Assembly: GCA_905479065.1 (NCBI GenBank) | Contig: CAJQLB010000017.1 | Coordinates: forward strand, 1 to 64,000 | Source of the DNA: an uncultured Flavobacteriaceae bacterium | GTDB taxonomy: Bacteria > Bacteroidota > Bacteroidia > Flavobacteriales > Flavobacteriaceae | Length of the DNA stretch: 64,000 nucleotides | Direction of reading: 5' to 3' | Translations under genes and position numbers: made by a program | Part shown: positions 18,812-27,800 of the stretch, piece after piece | How positions within the stretch are numbered: position 1 is the first letter of the stretch | How the letters are laid out: every line of letters starts with the position of its first letter | The notes under the pieces: model-generated | Told to the model about the DNA's origin: nothing | Databases searched by the model: none | The model's input: the letters and a program-made list of their open reading frames with translations, nothing else

Positions 18812-19252
18812 ATGAAAAATCTTGTCTTATACCTTTTTTTCTGCTGTGTTTCAACTGTGTTTGCTCAAACAAAGAACGTTTCACCAAGTATCATTAGTGA
18901 TGATGTTAGTATCAAGAAATACCATAATAAAAGTGAGCTTAACAAAATGGATAAAGGAGAGCTGTTAACATTATACATTGAGCGTATTGAAAGTCTTGTG
19001 AAAACATTACCTTACATCGCTTTTGCCACAAAACCAGGAAAAACTTTATCTACTTTTGGCATACCTAATTCCAAATTAAATACCAAGGCTTTAAAAGATA
19101 AAGAAAATGCTACTGTTGATTTTATTGAGACAACATCAGATTTTCATAAAAAAATGTTGCCTTATGCCGACAAGAGTAATTTGATTGCTGGGATTCTTTT
19201 CTATGAAGAAACAATGAAATTATTGCATGAATATAATGAAGTCATTGAGTAA
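18812..19252 (+). CDS. Small secreted protein of unknown function
   Basis: A 146-residue protein with a Sec signal peptide (MKNLVLYLFFCCVSTVFA|Q). The mature part is predicted helical, with K-S-E-L-N-K-M-D-K-G-E-L-L-T-L-Y-I-E-R-I-E-S in the first half and an acidic C-terminus (H-E-Y-N-E-V-I-E). I do not recognise the family and there is no sorting domain, lipobox or transmembrane segment, so it should be periplasmic. Its promoter shares the tandem operator of the downstream adhesion units, which suggests a role in the same process; this is inference. It is a separate transcription unit from the next gene, which has its own operator. Confidence 0.75.
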   Translation: MKNLVLYLFFCCVSTVFAQTKNVSPSIISDDVSIKKYHNKSELNKMDKGELLTLYIERIESLVKTLPYIAFATKPGKTLSTFGIPNSKLNTKALKDKENATVDFIETTSDFHKKMLPYADKSNLIAGILFYEETMKLLHEYNEVIE

Positions 19253-19403
19253 CCTTTACTACTTCACCCATCAAAACACATATGATCGCTGTTTGAAATC
19301 CTCTGATCAATAGATAGAATTCTATGATATAGTCTTCATTAACTCCATTATTTATAATCTGTAGAAATTCTCTATAATGTAAGAAAAAACGTATTTAAAA
19401 ATG

Positions 19404-19451
19404 TTGTTCATCGAATATAATTGCATTTTATGGATATAAATTCTAAATTTG
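19404..19451 (+). promoter_or_regulatory. Tandem-repeat operator and promoter, copy 2
   Basis: TTGTTCATCGAA at 19404-19415 and CATTTTATGGAT at 19424-19435 have a 20-bp period. The -7 box TAAATTTG at 19444-19451 matches TAnnTTTG exactly. The expected start is near 19458, about 29 nt before the ATG at 19487. Copy 2 of the repeat is the most degenerate of the eight. Confidence 0.6.
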
Positions 19452-19486
19452 ACTTTGGTATATACAATAATTTTTAAATCTTAGTT

Positions 19487-20791
19487 ATGAAAAACATCAT
19501 CTTGAGTATGTGTCTTATTCTTTTTGCTTTAATGACTATTTCTGGACAGCAAGAAAAAGGTATGGTAGGTATTAACAATTGGTTAAACAATTGGACCGAA
19601 TTTAATACGCACAAAATTGATTATGGAGAAGCAACACAGATAATTGCAGGAAATATTACCAGTAATATCTTTTTAGAGAAAAAACATGTGTATTTGTTGG
19701 TGGGAAGCGTGTTTGTCACGAACAATGCCGTCATGACCATTGAACCCGGAACTGTGATTATTGGAGATTATGATTCCAAAGCCTCATTAACCATTACACG
19801 TGGTGCTAGATTAATAGCAGAGGGAGAAGCAACAGATCCCATTGTTTTTACTTCAAACCGTGGCTTGAAAAGAGCTGGTGATTGGGGAGGTGTTATCATG
19901 CTAGGGGATGCTCCGAGTAATCAATTTGGTGAAGGCTCTGTTGCATCTTACTATCCAGATTTAAAGCCTTTAGATTACATATTTACAAATTTTGGTGGTA
20001 ATGATAGTACGAGTAATTCAGGGATTCTTAAATACGTGAGAATTGAATATGCAGGAAAAAACATTAAAGGATTTGGTCACTTTAATGGTTTGATGTTAGC
20101 TGGTGTAGGTAATCAAACGGTCTTGGAAAATATCATGATTAGTCATTCTGCTGGAAATTCTTTTGAGCTATTAGGGGGAGAGGTTTTTCTTGAAAAAGTA
20201 GTGTCATTTAAAACACATGAAAACGATTTTGAGTTTAACCACGGCGCACAAGCACACCTTTATAATTCATTAGCAGTTCGTTCACCCTATGTGTCAAGTA
20301 GTGATGGTTCGAGATGTTTATTAGTAAAATCTTTTGACAAAAAAAACACAAATGATTTTTCTAAGAACGGGACCTCAGTGATTGCGCAGAATATTACTTT
20401 TATTAATACAAGTAATAATTTAAAGTCTGACATGGAATCTGGACTTATCAATGAAGCCATTTTAGTTGGCGAATATGCAGCATTAGATATGAGTAAAAGT
20501 GTCTTGTCTGGTTTTAGTCCTGCAGTCCTATTAGATAAGAACGTAGAGTTGAATCAAGATAATCTAGAGAAAATACAATTTACTAGCATGTATTTTAATA
20601 ATTGTAATGGTAATATTTTTACTGAAAATAATTCAAATAACGATGATCTTGAAAACTGGTATGGAAATCAAGTTTTTTTTAATGTCTATTCAAAAGGAGA
20701 TAATATTGAGACATTCATTGCCTCAGACAACTTAAAAAGGCCTGATTTTAGATTACAAATCAATAAGATTTTAGCATCAAACGATGATTGA
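19487..20791 (+). CDS. Exported right-handed beta-helix protein
   Basis: A 434-residue protein with a Sec signal peptide (MKNIILSMCLILFALMTISG|Q). From about residue 60 it shows the solenoid pattern of flavobacterial beta-helix proteins: V-M-T-I-E-P-G-T-V-I-I-G-D, L-T-I-T-R-G-A-R-L-I-A-E-G, P-I-V-F-T-S-N-R-G, G-D-W-G-G-V-I-M-L-G-D-A-P, then repeated short strands (V-R-I-E-Y-A-G, N-I-M-I-S-H-S-A-G-N). No T9SS sorting domain or lipobox is visible at the C-terminus. It is the first gene of an apparent three-gene operon with a type-B T9SS substrate and a PorP/SprF fusion, so it may be part of the same surface structure. Confidence 0.8.
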   Translation: MKNIILSMCLILFALMTISGQQEKGMVGINNWLNNWTEFNTHKIDYGEATQIIAGNITSNIFLEKKHVYLLVGSVFVTNNAVMTIEPGTVIIGDYDSKASLTITRGARLIAEGEATDPIVFTSNRGLKRAGDWGGVIMLGDAPSNQFGEGSVASYYPDLKPLDYIFTNFGGNDSTSNSGILKYVRIEYAGKNIKGFGHFNGLMLAGVGNQTVLENIMISHSAGNSFELLGGEVFLEKVVSFKTHENDFEFNHGAQAHLYNSLAVRSPYVSSSDGSRCLLVKSFDKKNTNDFSKNGTSVIAQNITFINTSNNLKSDMESGLINEAILVGEYAALDMSKSVLSGFSPAVLLDKNVELNQDNLEKIQFTSMYFNNCNGNIFTENNSNNDDLENWYGNQVFFNVYSKGDNIETFIASDNLKRPDFRLQINKILASNDD

Positions 20792-20862
20792 TTGAACAAA
20801 CAAAAAAGATAAAACCTGCGATGATGACAAAAAATTAACCTTCGTTTATAACGAAAATTAGC

Positions 20863-22305
20863 ATGAAAAAAATTACACATATTTGTAGCTTGTTAACTTG
20901 TTTTTTAATAACAGTAAGTTCACTGAATGCTCAAATTGTAATCAGTGCACCGAACTTAGGGTTTAGTCAAGCGTGCGCAAGTGAATCATTTAATATCTTC
21001 TTCACAACATTTACTTTTTCTCCAGAAGCAGCTCTAAATAATTCTAACCAATTTATTGTTGAACTTTCAAATGCTCTAGGTGATTTTTCTGATGCAACAA
21101 TTGTTTATTCATCCGAGGAAGGTGAAATTTTAACATCACCGGCAACTGTTGGATTTTCTTTACCTGATACGACAGCAGGAGAATCTTATAAAATTAGAAT
21201 TAAGAGTACAGCACCCGAAACAATGAGTTCAAATTCGGTATCATTTGCTGCCTACTTCAAGATACATGATGAACCTTTTTCAATCAATAATTTAATTGAA
21301 AATGTTGTGTTCTGTTCAGGTAGTAGCTATCTTTTGAGTATTGATGATCCTGGAAATGAAAATAATAATTCTCCTTTGCAATACGAATCGTTGTCTTTCA
21401 ATTGGTATAGAGAAACCAGTGCCACAACATCAATTTTTTTGGAAACAAGCGAGGCGCTTTCAGTAACCGAACCCGGTACCTATTTTGTAGAAACGAATTA
21501 TGGAACTTGTACTTCTAATTCGTTCTCTAACAGAGTAACGTTGTCTGAGGCAGCTTCTGGTGTAATATCAGCATCCGTAAATTCAAGCCTTGGAAATCCT
21601 TATTGTGTTACAGAGGGACCTACTACTTTGAGCACTATTAGTGGAAATAGCTATCAATGGTATAAAGATAGTAATGAAATTTCAGGGGCAACAAATCAAG
21701 AATATACAACAAATGAATCTGGGTTTTATGAGGTAAATGTGAGTTTAGGAGACTGTTCTGTTTTAGCAGACATTAATTTAGAAAATAAAGATTTTATAAG
21801 TAGCATCAATGTTTCTGACACCATTCAGCTTGAAAATGATGAGGCAATTCAAGTTATTGTTTCTACAACTGCTGATAATCCCGAGTATGTTTGGTACTTA
21901 AATGGAATAGAAATTACTGATGAAATATCAAATTCATACGATATTTATGAGCCAGGAAATTATGTGGTAATAGTGACGCAAACATTGGGATGTAATGCGT
22001 CGGATGATTTTAGCTTTGTGGTAGTTGAACAATTCCCTGATGTCACTAAAATTCCAAACTTAATTAGTCCAAACGGTGATGGTATTAATGATACATGGGT
22101 GCTTCCTCAACAATATGCTACAGGATCTAATACAGAGGTGCTCATTTTAGATAGTAATGGCACCTACGTGCTGAAAACTACAGAATATCAAAATGATTGG
22201 CCTCAAAACCAAATCAATAATAACAATACCAATCCAGTGTACTATTATGTAATTATATCTCAAGATGATGACATAAGAAAGGGTTCAATTACGGTCATAA
22301 AATAA
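20863..22305 (+). CDS. T9SS type-B substrate with Ig-like domains
   Basis: A 480-residue secreted protein. The signal peptide (MKKITHICSLLTCFLITVSSLNA) is followed by Gln. The middle consists of beta-sandwich, Ig/PKD-like modules with the strand Y-Q-W-Y-K-D-S-N-E-I and the G-x-Y-x-V-x-V ending seen in cell-surface modules. The last 85 or so residues begin I-P-N-L-I-S-P-N-G-D-G-I-N-D-T-W and end in a short strand after Y-Y-Y-V-I-I, the gliding-motility-associated (type B) C-terminal sorting domain that sends proteins through T9SS. Its stop is 1 bp before the next ATG, so it is translationally coupled to a PorP/SprF protein, the expected partner of type-B substrates. Confidence 0.88.
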   Translation: MKKITHICSLLTCFLITVSSLNAQIVISAPNLGFSQACASESFNIFFTTFTFSPEAALNNSNQFIVELSNALGDFSDATIVYSSEEGEILTSPATVGFSLPDTTAGESYKIRIKSTAPETMSSNSVSFAAYFKIHDEPFSINNLIENVVFCSGSSYLLSIDDPGNENNNSPLQYESLSFNWYRETSATTSIFLETSEALSVTEPGTYFVETNYGTCTSNSFSNRVTLSEAASGVISASVNSSLGNPYCVTEGPTTLSTISGNSYQWYKDSNEISGATNQEYTTNESGFYEVNVSLGDCSVLADINLENKDFISSINVSDTIQLENDEAIQVIVSTTADNPEYVWYLNGIEITDEISNSYDIYEPGNYVVIVTQTLGCNASDDFSFVVVEQFPDVTKIPNLISPNGDGINDTWVLPQQYATGSNTEVLILDSNGTYVLKTTEYQNDWPQNQINNNNTNPVYYYVIISQDDDIRKGSITVIK

Positions 22306-22306
22306 T

Positions 22307-24457
22307 ATGAAGCTTCCTTTAATTCTAATGTTTTTCTTTGTCAATTGTGTAGCACATATTGAGGCACAAGAGTTTGGAACAGTTGCTTTAAATATTCCTG
22401 ACAGAAGTTCATTAAAATTTAATAAGTTTTTAATACATCCTACATTTAGTTTTGTAAGAGAACAGAACAAATATTTGAGTATTACGAATCAAAGACAATG
22501 GGTCCAGTTTGATGATGCCCCCTCTAGTTATATAGCAAGCTATTCAGGGAGGTTTAATGAGAAAGTTGGTCTAGGAATGAGTGTATTTCAGCAAAATTAT
22601 GGTGTGTTGACGTCTTTTGGAGCTATTGTTAATATGGCTTATAACGCGAGACTGCAATATGAGCAAAATTTAACCTTTGGTTTAAATTTAGAGTTTATTA
22701 AAAGTGGTGTTAATGATGGAAATATTATTACAAATATTCCTGATCCTGTAATTAATAATATTCCATCAAATGCGATTGCATTTATTAGTCCAGGAATTAA
22801 TTATGGCTTGGAATTTATAGATGTTGGTTTGGTTATAAATAATTTGATTCAATATAATTTAACTTCCTCCGAGCTCATAAACGAGGATGCCCAGCGAAGT
22901 ATTCAAGCTCATGTGATGTACACAGGTTACATGGATGTTCGTGGTTTTTTTGATGACACTAAATTCTCAACACTAATTAGATCTGAGTTTAAAACAAATA
23001 AAACGGAAGTCTCAGGTTTGGCAATACTCCAAGTTCCAAAGGGTATTTGGGGGCAAATTGGCTACCACTCACGTTATGGTGTTTCAGCGGGTATTGGTCT
23101 AAACATAACAGAGCAAATTGCGATTGAGTATAATTTTGAAAAAGCAATAGGTAAACTTGACTTTTTTGGTAATTCTCATAACATCACAATTGCATATCGT
23201 TTTAAAAATGGCACTAACGACAGGAGAAATGATGAGGAATCTGCTTTTGTTATTCCAAGAAGAAAAAGACGAGTATTGGCAACATCAAGTACAAAAAGAG
23301 CTAAAACAAAGAAATCTGTCCTAACCGAAATAAGTGGTGTTAAACCGTTGGATGAAGGAGAAAAAATCTTAAAAAATCAAGCGAATGTAAAAATTGAGTC
23401 AAAAATAGAAGTTTTGGAGCATGCAAGTCAGCCTAATATCAAAACAGAGATTACGACTGAAAAATCACCTCCAAACACCAAAATCGCTGAAGAGAAATTA
23501 GATGAAATTGAATTGACTGCCAAAGCGGAAAAACAACGAATTTTAGCACAAAAGGCAATTTTATTTGAAATCACTCATAAAGATGACCTTGCAGCTGCTA
23601 TGTTTGAGATGGTTGAGAAAGCTAAGACAGCGAAGCAACAAGAAGAAAATTTATTGATAGAATTAGATGTCCTAGTAGACGCAAAAAACAATGATTTAAA
23701 GGCTTTAAAAGAAGAAAATGATTTGAGTGAGCAAGGGGTTTATCAAAAACCAACATCTTTTAAAAGTATATCGAAACAGAAAAAAATATTAGAAAATTTG
23801 AAGACCAACATAGATACATCCATAAAAATGAGAGAGAATGGGATGTCAGATCTTGAATTGACTTATCAGAGACGTCTCAAAAAAATGACAGATGAGGCTG
23901 ATAAAACAAATAAATATTATCTATCAGCCATAAAAACATTAAAGGAAGATCACAAGCAGCTTTTTGCATCCAAACAAGCACTCATGTTGCGCTTAAAAGC
24001 TATAAATACCGGTCTTGAATTTGAAAGAAAAAGACGTATTAAAAAAGCAATTTATGACAATGAAAGTGATCGCTATAAAAAAGATACAGCAACACTAAAT
24101 TCGATAAAAAAGTTGACAAAAATCGGAAGTAACACAAACTTAAAAATTGAAGATTTTGATTTTGGCAACAAATTTTCTGCAAATAATATTCAAATAATTA
24201 AGGGGGTAACATATGCCAAAAAAGGGTATTACCTCATTTTGGCAGTCCATAGTGATATCAAAAGAAGAGATGAATTCATTACTAAGGTCGTTTTATTTGG
24301 TGAACCAAATATCGATTTCTTTTATGATGTCAAAACAAGTATGTATTACATTTTCTCACAGAAATTTAATTCACTTAACGCAGCAAAAATATTCATGCAA
24401 TTGAACAAACAATTACCCTTTATGAGTGAGGTTTCCATTATAAAAGTTGAAAATTAA
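22307..24457 (+). CDS. PorP/SprF-family protein fused to coiled coil and SPOR-like domain
   Basis: A 716-residue protein. After a signal peptide (ending I-E-A|Q), residues about 25-305 match the PorP/SprF outer-membrane barrel: P-T-F-S-F-V-R-E-Q, R-Q-W-V-Q-F-D-D-A-P-S-S-Y, and late strands A-I-E-Y-N-F-E-K-A-I-G and I-A-Y-R-F-K-N. A very basic linker follows (R-R-K-R-R, about 320), then about 250 residues of charged helix or coiled coil (350-610), and a C-terminal beta-alpha-beta module of about 85 residues (G-Y-Y-L-I-L-A-V-H-S-D, F-F-Y-D-V-K-T-S-M-Y-Y-I-F) that looks like SPOR. SPOR domains bind denuded peptidoglycan. The gene is long for the family, which is usually 300-350 residues. See the findings. 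Confidence 0.85.
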   Translation: MKLPLILMFFFVNCVAHIEAQEFGTVALNIPDRSSLKFNKFLIHPTFSFVREQNKYLSITNQRQWVQFDDAPSSYIASYSGRFNEKVGLGMSVFQQNYGVLTSFGAIVNMAYNARLQYEQNLTFGLNLEFIKSGVNDGNIITNIPDPVINNIPSNAIAFISPGINYGLEFIDVGLVINNLIQYNLTSSELINEDAQRSIQAHVMYTGYMDVRGFFDDTKFSTLIRSEFKTNKTEVSGLAILQVPKGIWGQIGYHSRYGVSAGIGLNITEQIAIEYNFEKAIGKLDFFGNSHNITIAYRFKNGTNDRRNDEESAFVIPRRKRRVLATSSTKRAKTKKSVLTEISGVKPLDEGEKILKNQANVKIESKIEVLEHASQPNIKTEITTEKSPPNTKIAEEKLDEIELTAKAEKQRILAQKAILFEITHKDDLAAAMFEMVEKAKTAKQQEENLLIELDVLVDAKNNDLKALKEENDLSEQGVYQKPTSFKSISKQKKILENLKTNIDTSIKMRENGMSDLELTYQRRLKKMTDEADKTNKYYLSAIKTLKEDHKQLFASKQALMLRLKAINTGLEFERKRRIKKAIYDNESDRYKKDTATLNSIKKLTKIGSNTNLKIEDFDFGNKFSANNIQIIKGVTYAKKGYYLILAVHSDIKRRDEFITKVVLFGEPNIDFFYDVKTSMYYIFSQKFNSLNAAKIFMQLNKQLPFMSEVSIIKVEN

Positions 24458-24581
24458 AGAAGAAGTTAAAGATGTTTCATCAAAGCCAATCATTTGAATT
24501 ATTTCATAAATGAGTGTTGATAAAAATTTTCAAGCTTGCGTGAAATTATTTATGTTTCAACTAAAAAGTTAAAGTTTTATG

Positions 24582-24629
24582 TATTACATCGATTAATTAA
24601 TATATTTCATCGATAATTTTATATTTTTG
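24582..24629 (+). promoter_or_regulatory. Tandem-repeat operator and promoter, copy 3 (adhesin)
   Basis: TATTACATCGAT at 24582-24593 and TATTTCATCGAT at 24603-24614 differ at one base and have an exact 21-bp period. TATTTTTG at 24622-24629 is a perfect -7 box. The repeats occupy the positions of a -33 element, as expected for an activator site. The leader to the adhesin ATG would be about 227 nt. This is the best-conserved of the four sites. Confidence 0.7.
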
Positions 24630-24787
24630 ATAGTACAATTCAATCTCTGTACATTGAAGTCATCTCTTGTAAATATTAAATTTCTTCTTAGCCTTAATTT
24701 AAAGGATTTAGCACTTATTTTTTCTAAATGTTATTTAGTGAAGCTTTGCCACTTAATCATAAATCTTTTTGACTTTGAAACGAATTA

Positions 24788-24816
24788 TTTGGTTAATCAC
24801 TTCAGTGATATTTTTA
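24788..24816 (+). promoter_or_regulatory. Second promoter-like element or attenuator-like hairpin in the adhesin leader
   Basis: TTTG at 24788-24791, a 17-nt spacer and TATTTTTA at 24809-24816 resemble a Bacteroidota promoter with a start about 40 nt before the adhesin ATG. The same bases form a hairpin, ATCAC (24796-24800), loop TTCA, GTGAT (24805-24809), followed by A and five T. The two readings cannot be told apart from sequence. Confidence 0.4.
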
Positions 24817-24862
24817 GGATAATGTATGTTCAGAATTATTATAAAATTTCACAAAAAATAGT

Positions 24863-27800
24863 ATGAACAGAATTACGTATTTTAAACATAGTTTTTTTCT
24901 AATATGTATCATTTTAGGATGTTCTTCTTTTGCTCAAAATTATATTCCTTTTACACCGCGATTTGATCAGGATGTACGAGGTGATATCATTCTTATTGGA
25001 AATAATATTTTAGGTCCAAATAATGAAGCCTTTAATGAGAATTCTGTTTATAATCATAACGTAGATATGAGATATGTGGATATTGATAATGATATATCAA
25101 CATACAGTTCTTCGAGTGCAGACTTAGAAATACCAAATCCCAATTGTTATCAAATTATATACGCAGGATTGTATTGGGGTGCAGTCACAAGTGGTGCTGA
25201 ATCTATTACTGAAGTTCAACTAAAAGGGCCATCTGGGGAGTATATCAATGTGACGGGAACCGTTATTTACAGTGCTGATGGCACTGTCACAGGAAACTCT
25301 TTTCCTTATTCATGTTATGCAGATGTGACGGATATCATTTCAAATTTGGAGAATGATTTAGGAACATATACTGTGGCAAATGTATCAAGCGCTCAAGGCG
25401 AAACGAGTTCCTTAAACCCCTACAATGGTACAGGGTATTCAGCGGGTTGGTCACTATTTATTGTGTATGAGGATCCCACCATGCCTGGTAAGTCCATAAC
25501 AAGTTTTGACGGATTCAGCGCCATTAGTAGTTCTGTGAATCTAGATGTTCCTATCTCTGGATTTCGAACAGTACCAGCTCCAGCGCCAGTACGAGCAAAT
25601 TTTGCATTTGCAGCTTTAGAAGGGGATAAGCCAATTAGAAATGATCGCATGTTAATTAATGATGTTAATTTATCAACAGTCGATCGTCCTGAGAATAATT
25701 TTTTCAATAGTTCAGTGACTCGATTAGATGCGACTCCTGTAACAAACAGAAATCCCAATAGTACGAATACTTTAGGATTTGATACAGGTGTTATGGTTGT
25801 CCCTAATCCCAACAATACAGTCATTGCGAATGATGCCACCAATGCAACAGTCCGCTTAGAGAGTAATCAAGATACTTATTTCGAATATTTTTTTGCTTTT
25901 GCTGTTGAAATTATCGAACCAAACATAGTACTAACGAAAATTGTTGAAGACGCTAACGGCAATAACATTGGTGGTCAAATAGTAAATCTTGGTGATGAAC
26001 TTAATTATGTCATTGGTTTTCAGAATACTGGAAATGACGGTGCTACTAACATTACTGTGAGAGATATTTTACCAACAAATATAGTTTTTAATTACCCTGA
26101 AGATATAATTTCATTACCACTGGGTGTAAGTGTTGAGAGTTTTAACTCTGAAACGCGTGAAATTATTTTTAGAATTGAAGAGTCTATTGTTGAGGAAAAT
26201 GACCCTCTCTCTGAAATTAGATTTAAAGTAGAAGTTGTTTCTACATGCAGCCTGTTAAATGACGCCTGTTCAAATATCGTTACAAATCAGGCATTTGCAA
26301 CCTATTATGGAACTTTAAATCCTTCATTTGTAATTACAGATGATCCTAGTATCAGCACAAATGTTGGTTGTTTGTTGACACCTGCAGCAACTAATTTTCT
26401 GGCCGATATAAATTGTGTTTTCTCTGAGGAAGTTATTTTATGCGGAGATAGCGTTCAATTAACAGCAGCAGATGGATATGATACTTATTCATGGTCAACA
26501 AATCCCACTGGAACACCTGAAATCGGTACAACACAAATTATCACGGTCACAACTACGGGAACTTATTATTCATTTAACACCGCTGTAGCACCTTGTCAAT
26601 CCATTGAACAAGAATATGAAGTTATTACGTTTGGGGCAAATGTGCCCAATCCTGTTATTCCATATGCCGATCAGATTGTTGTTTGTCCAAATGATGGTAA
26701 AGATTTACCAAATATCTTTTTATGTGGCTCCAATGATACACGCTTAATCCAAACGGGTATTACAGACGCCAATTCAATTATATGGGAGAAATTAGATGAA
26801 TCTAGCTGTCCTCCTGTTTCTAATCAAGACTGTGCAAATGAAAATAGTACTTGTATTTGGAATGAGGTAAACTCAGGGCCAGATTTTCTGATTGACACAT
26901 CCGGTCAATATAGACTTACATTAAATTATGATGGAGGTTGTTTTAATCAATTTTATTTTAATGTGTTCACAAACTTACTCAGCCCAAGTGCAGTCACAAA
27001 AGATATTATTTGTGATACGCCTGGAGAAATTGTTGTCAATGATGTTCCAAATGGTTACGAGTATAGCATTGATGGTGTCAATTACCAAGACAGTAATGTG
27101 TTTTCAGTAGCAACTCCAGGAATTTATACAATTTTTATTAGGCAAATTGGAATAACTCCTAACCCATGTATTTTTACGGTACCAGAGGTTCAAGTTCGAA
27201 AACGCACCTTTACCGTTTCTACAATCATTACGCAGCCTTATTGTCATGGTGATTTGGGAAGCGTTCACATCGCTGCCAATGACGCTAATCCACAATATTT
27301 TTTCTCAATTTATCAAGAATCAACCTTGGTCAACAGTGTTGGGCCAATACTTCCAAACGATTATTCTTTTAATAATTTAAACCCGGGAATCTATACTGTT
27401 AAAGTATCAACCGAAGATGGATGTGAATTTACTGGGGATATTGAAATTATTACCCCACCGATACTTACTGCGACGGCAGCTATTACTAAACCAATCACTT
27501 GCACAGCTGGAGAGATTACAGTATATCCAAATGGAGGGACAGCACCATATTTTTATTTTGTAAATAGTGACACTACATTTCAAACAACACCTGTTATACC
27601 TGTTTTAAACCCAGGGCAATACAATATTACAGTCACAGATTCAAATAACTGTTCGGTTGACCTATCCATTACAATTGAAACCACACCGAGTCCAGAGTTT
27701 TATATTGAAACTTCAAATATTTTATGCTCAGATACAGGTGCTCTCGGAATTATTGATATTAATGTGACTAATCCACATGGCAACACTTTAAAATTTAGTA

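Larger units (their letters stand above)
24458..24862. other. 405-bp gap upstream of the adhesin gene
   Basis: It contains no convincing gene; a 79-codon frame at 24627-24866 lies inside the leader and has no family features. The first 120 bp show no terminator for the preceding operon. The rest carries the tandem operator and promoter (24582-24629), a leader of about 227 nt, and a second promoter-like or hairpin element (24788-24816). Confidence 0.6.

Noticed and set aside
20841-20855. Perfect inverted repeat TTCGTT-TAT-AACGAA between the beta-helix gene and the CTD-B gene
   Set aside because: A 6-bp stem with no run of T and no promoter box at the right distance. It may be an intra-operon hairpin, but a repeat this short is expected by chance in 64 kb.
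24627-24866. 79-codon open frame just before the adhesin gene
   Set aside because: It lies within the expected leader, overlaps the adhesin start by 4 bp, is rich in Leu/Phe/Tyr from AT-rich DNA and has no signal or family pattern.
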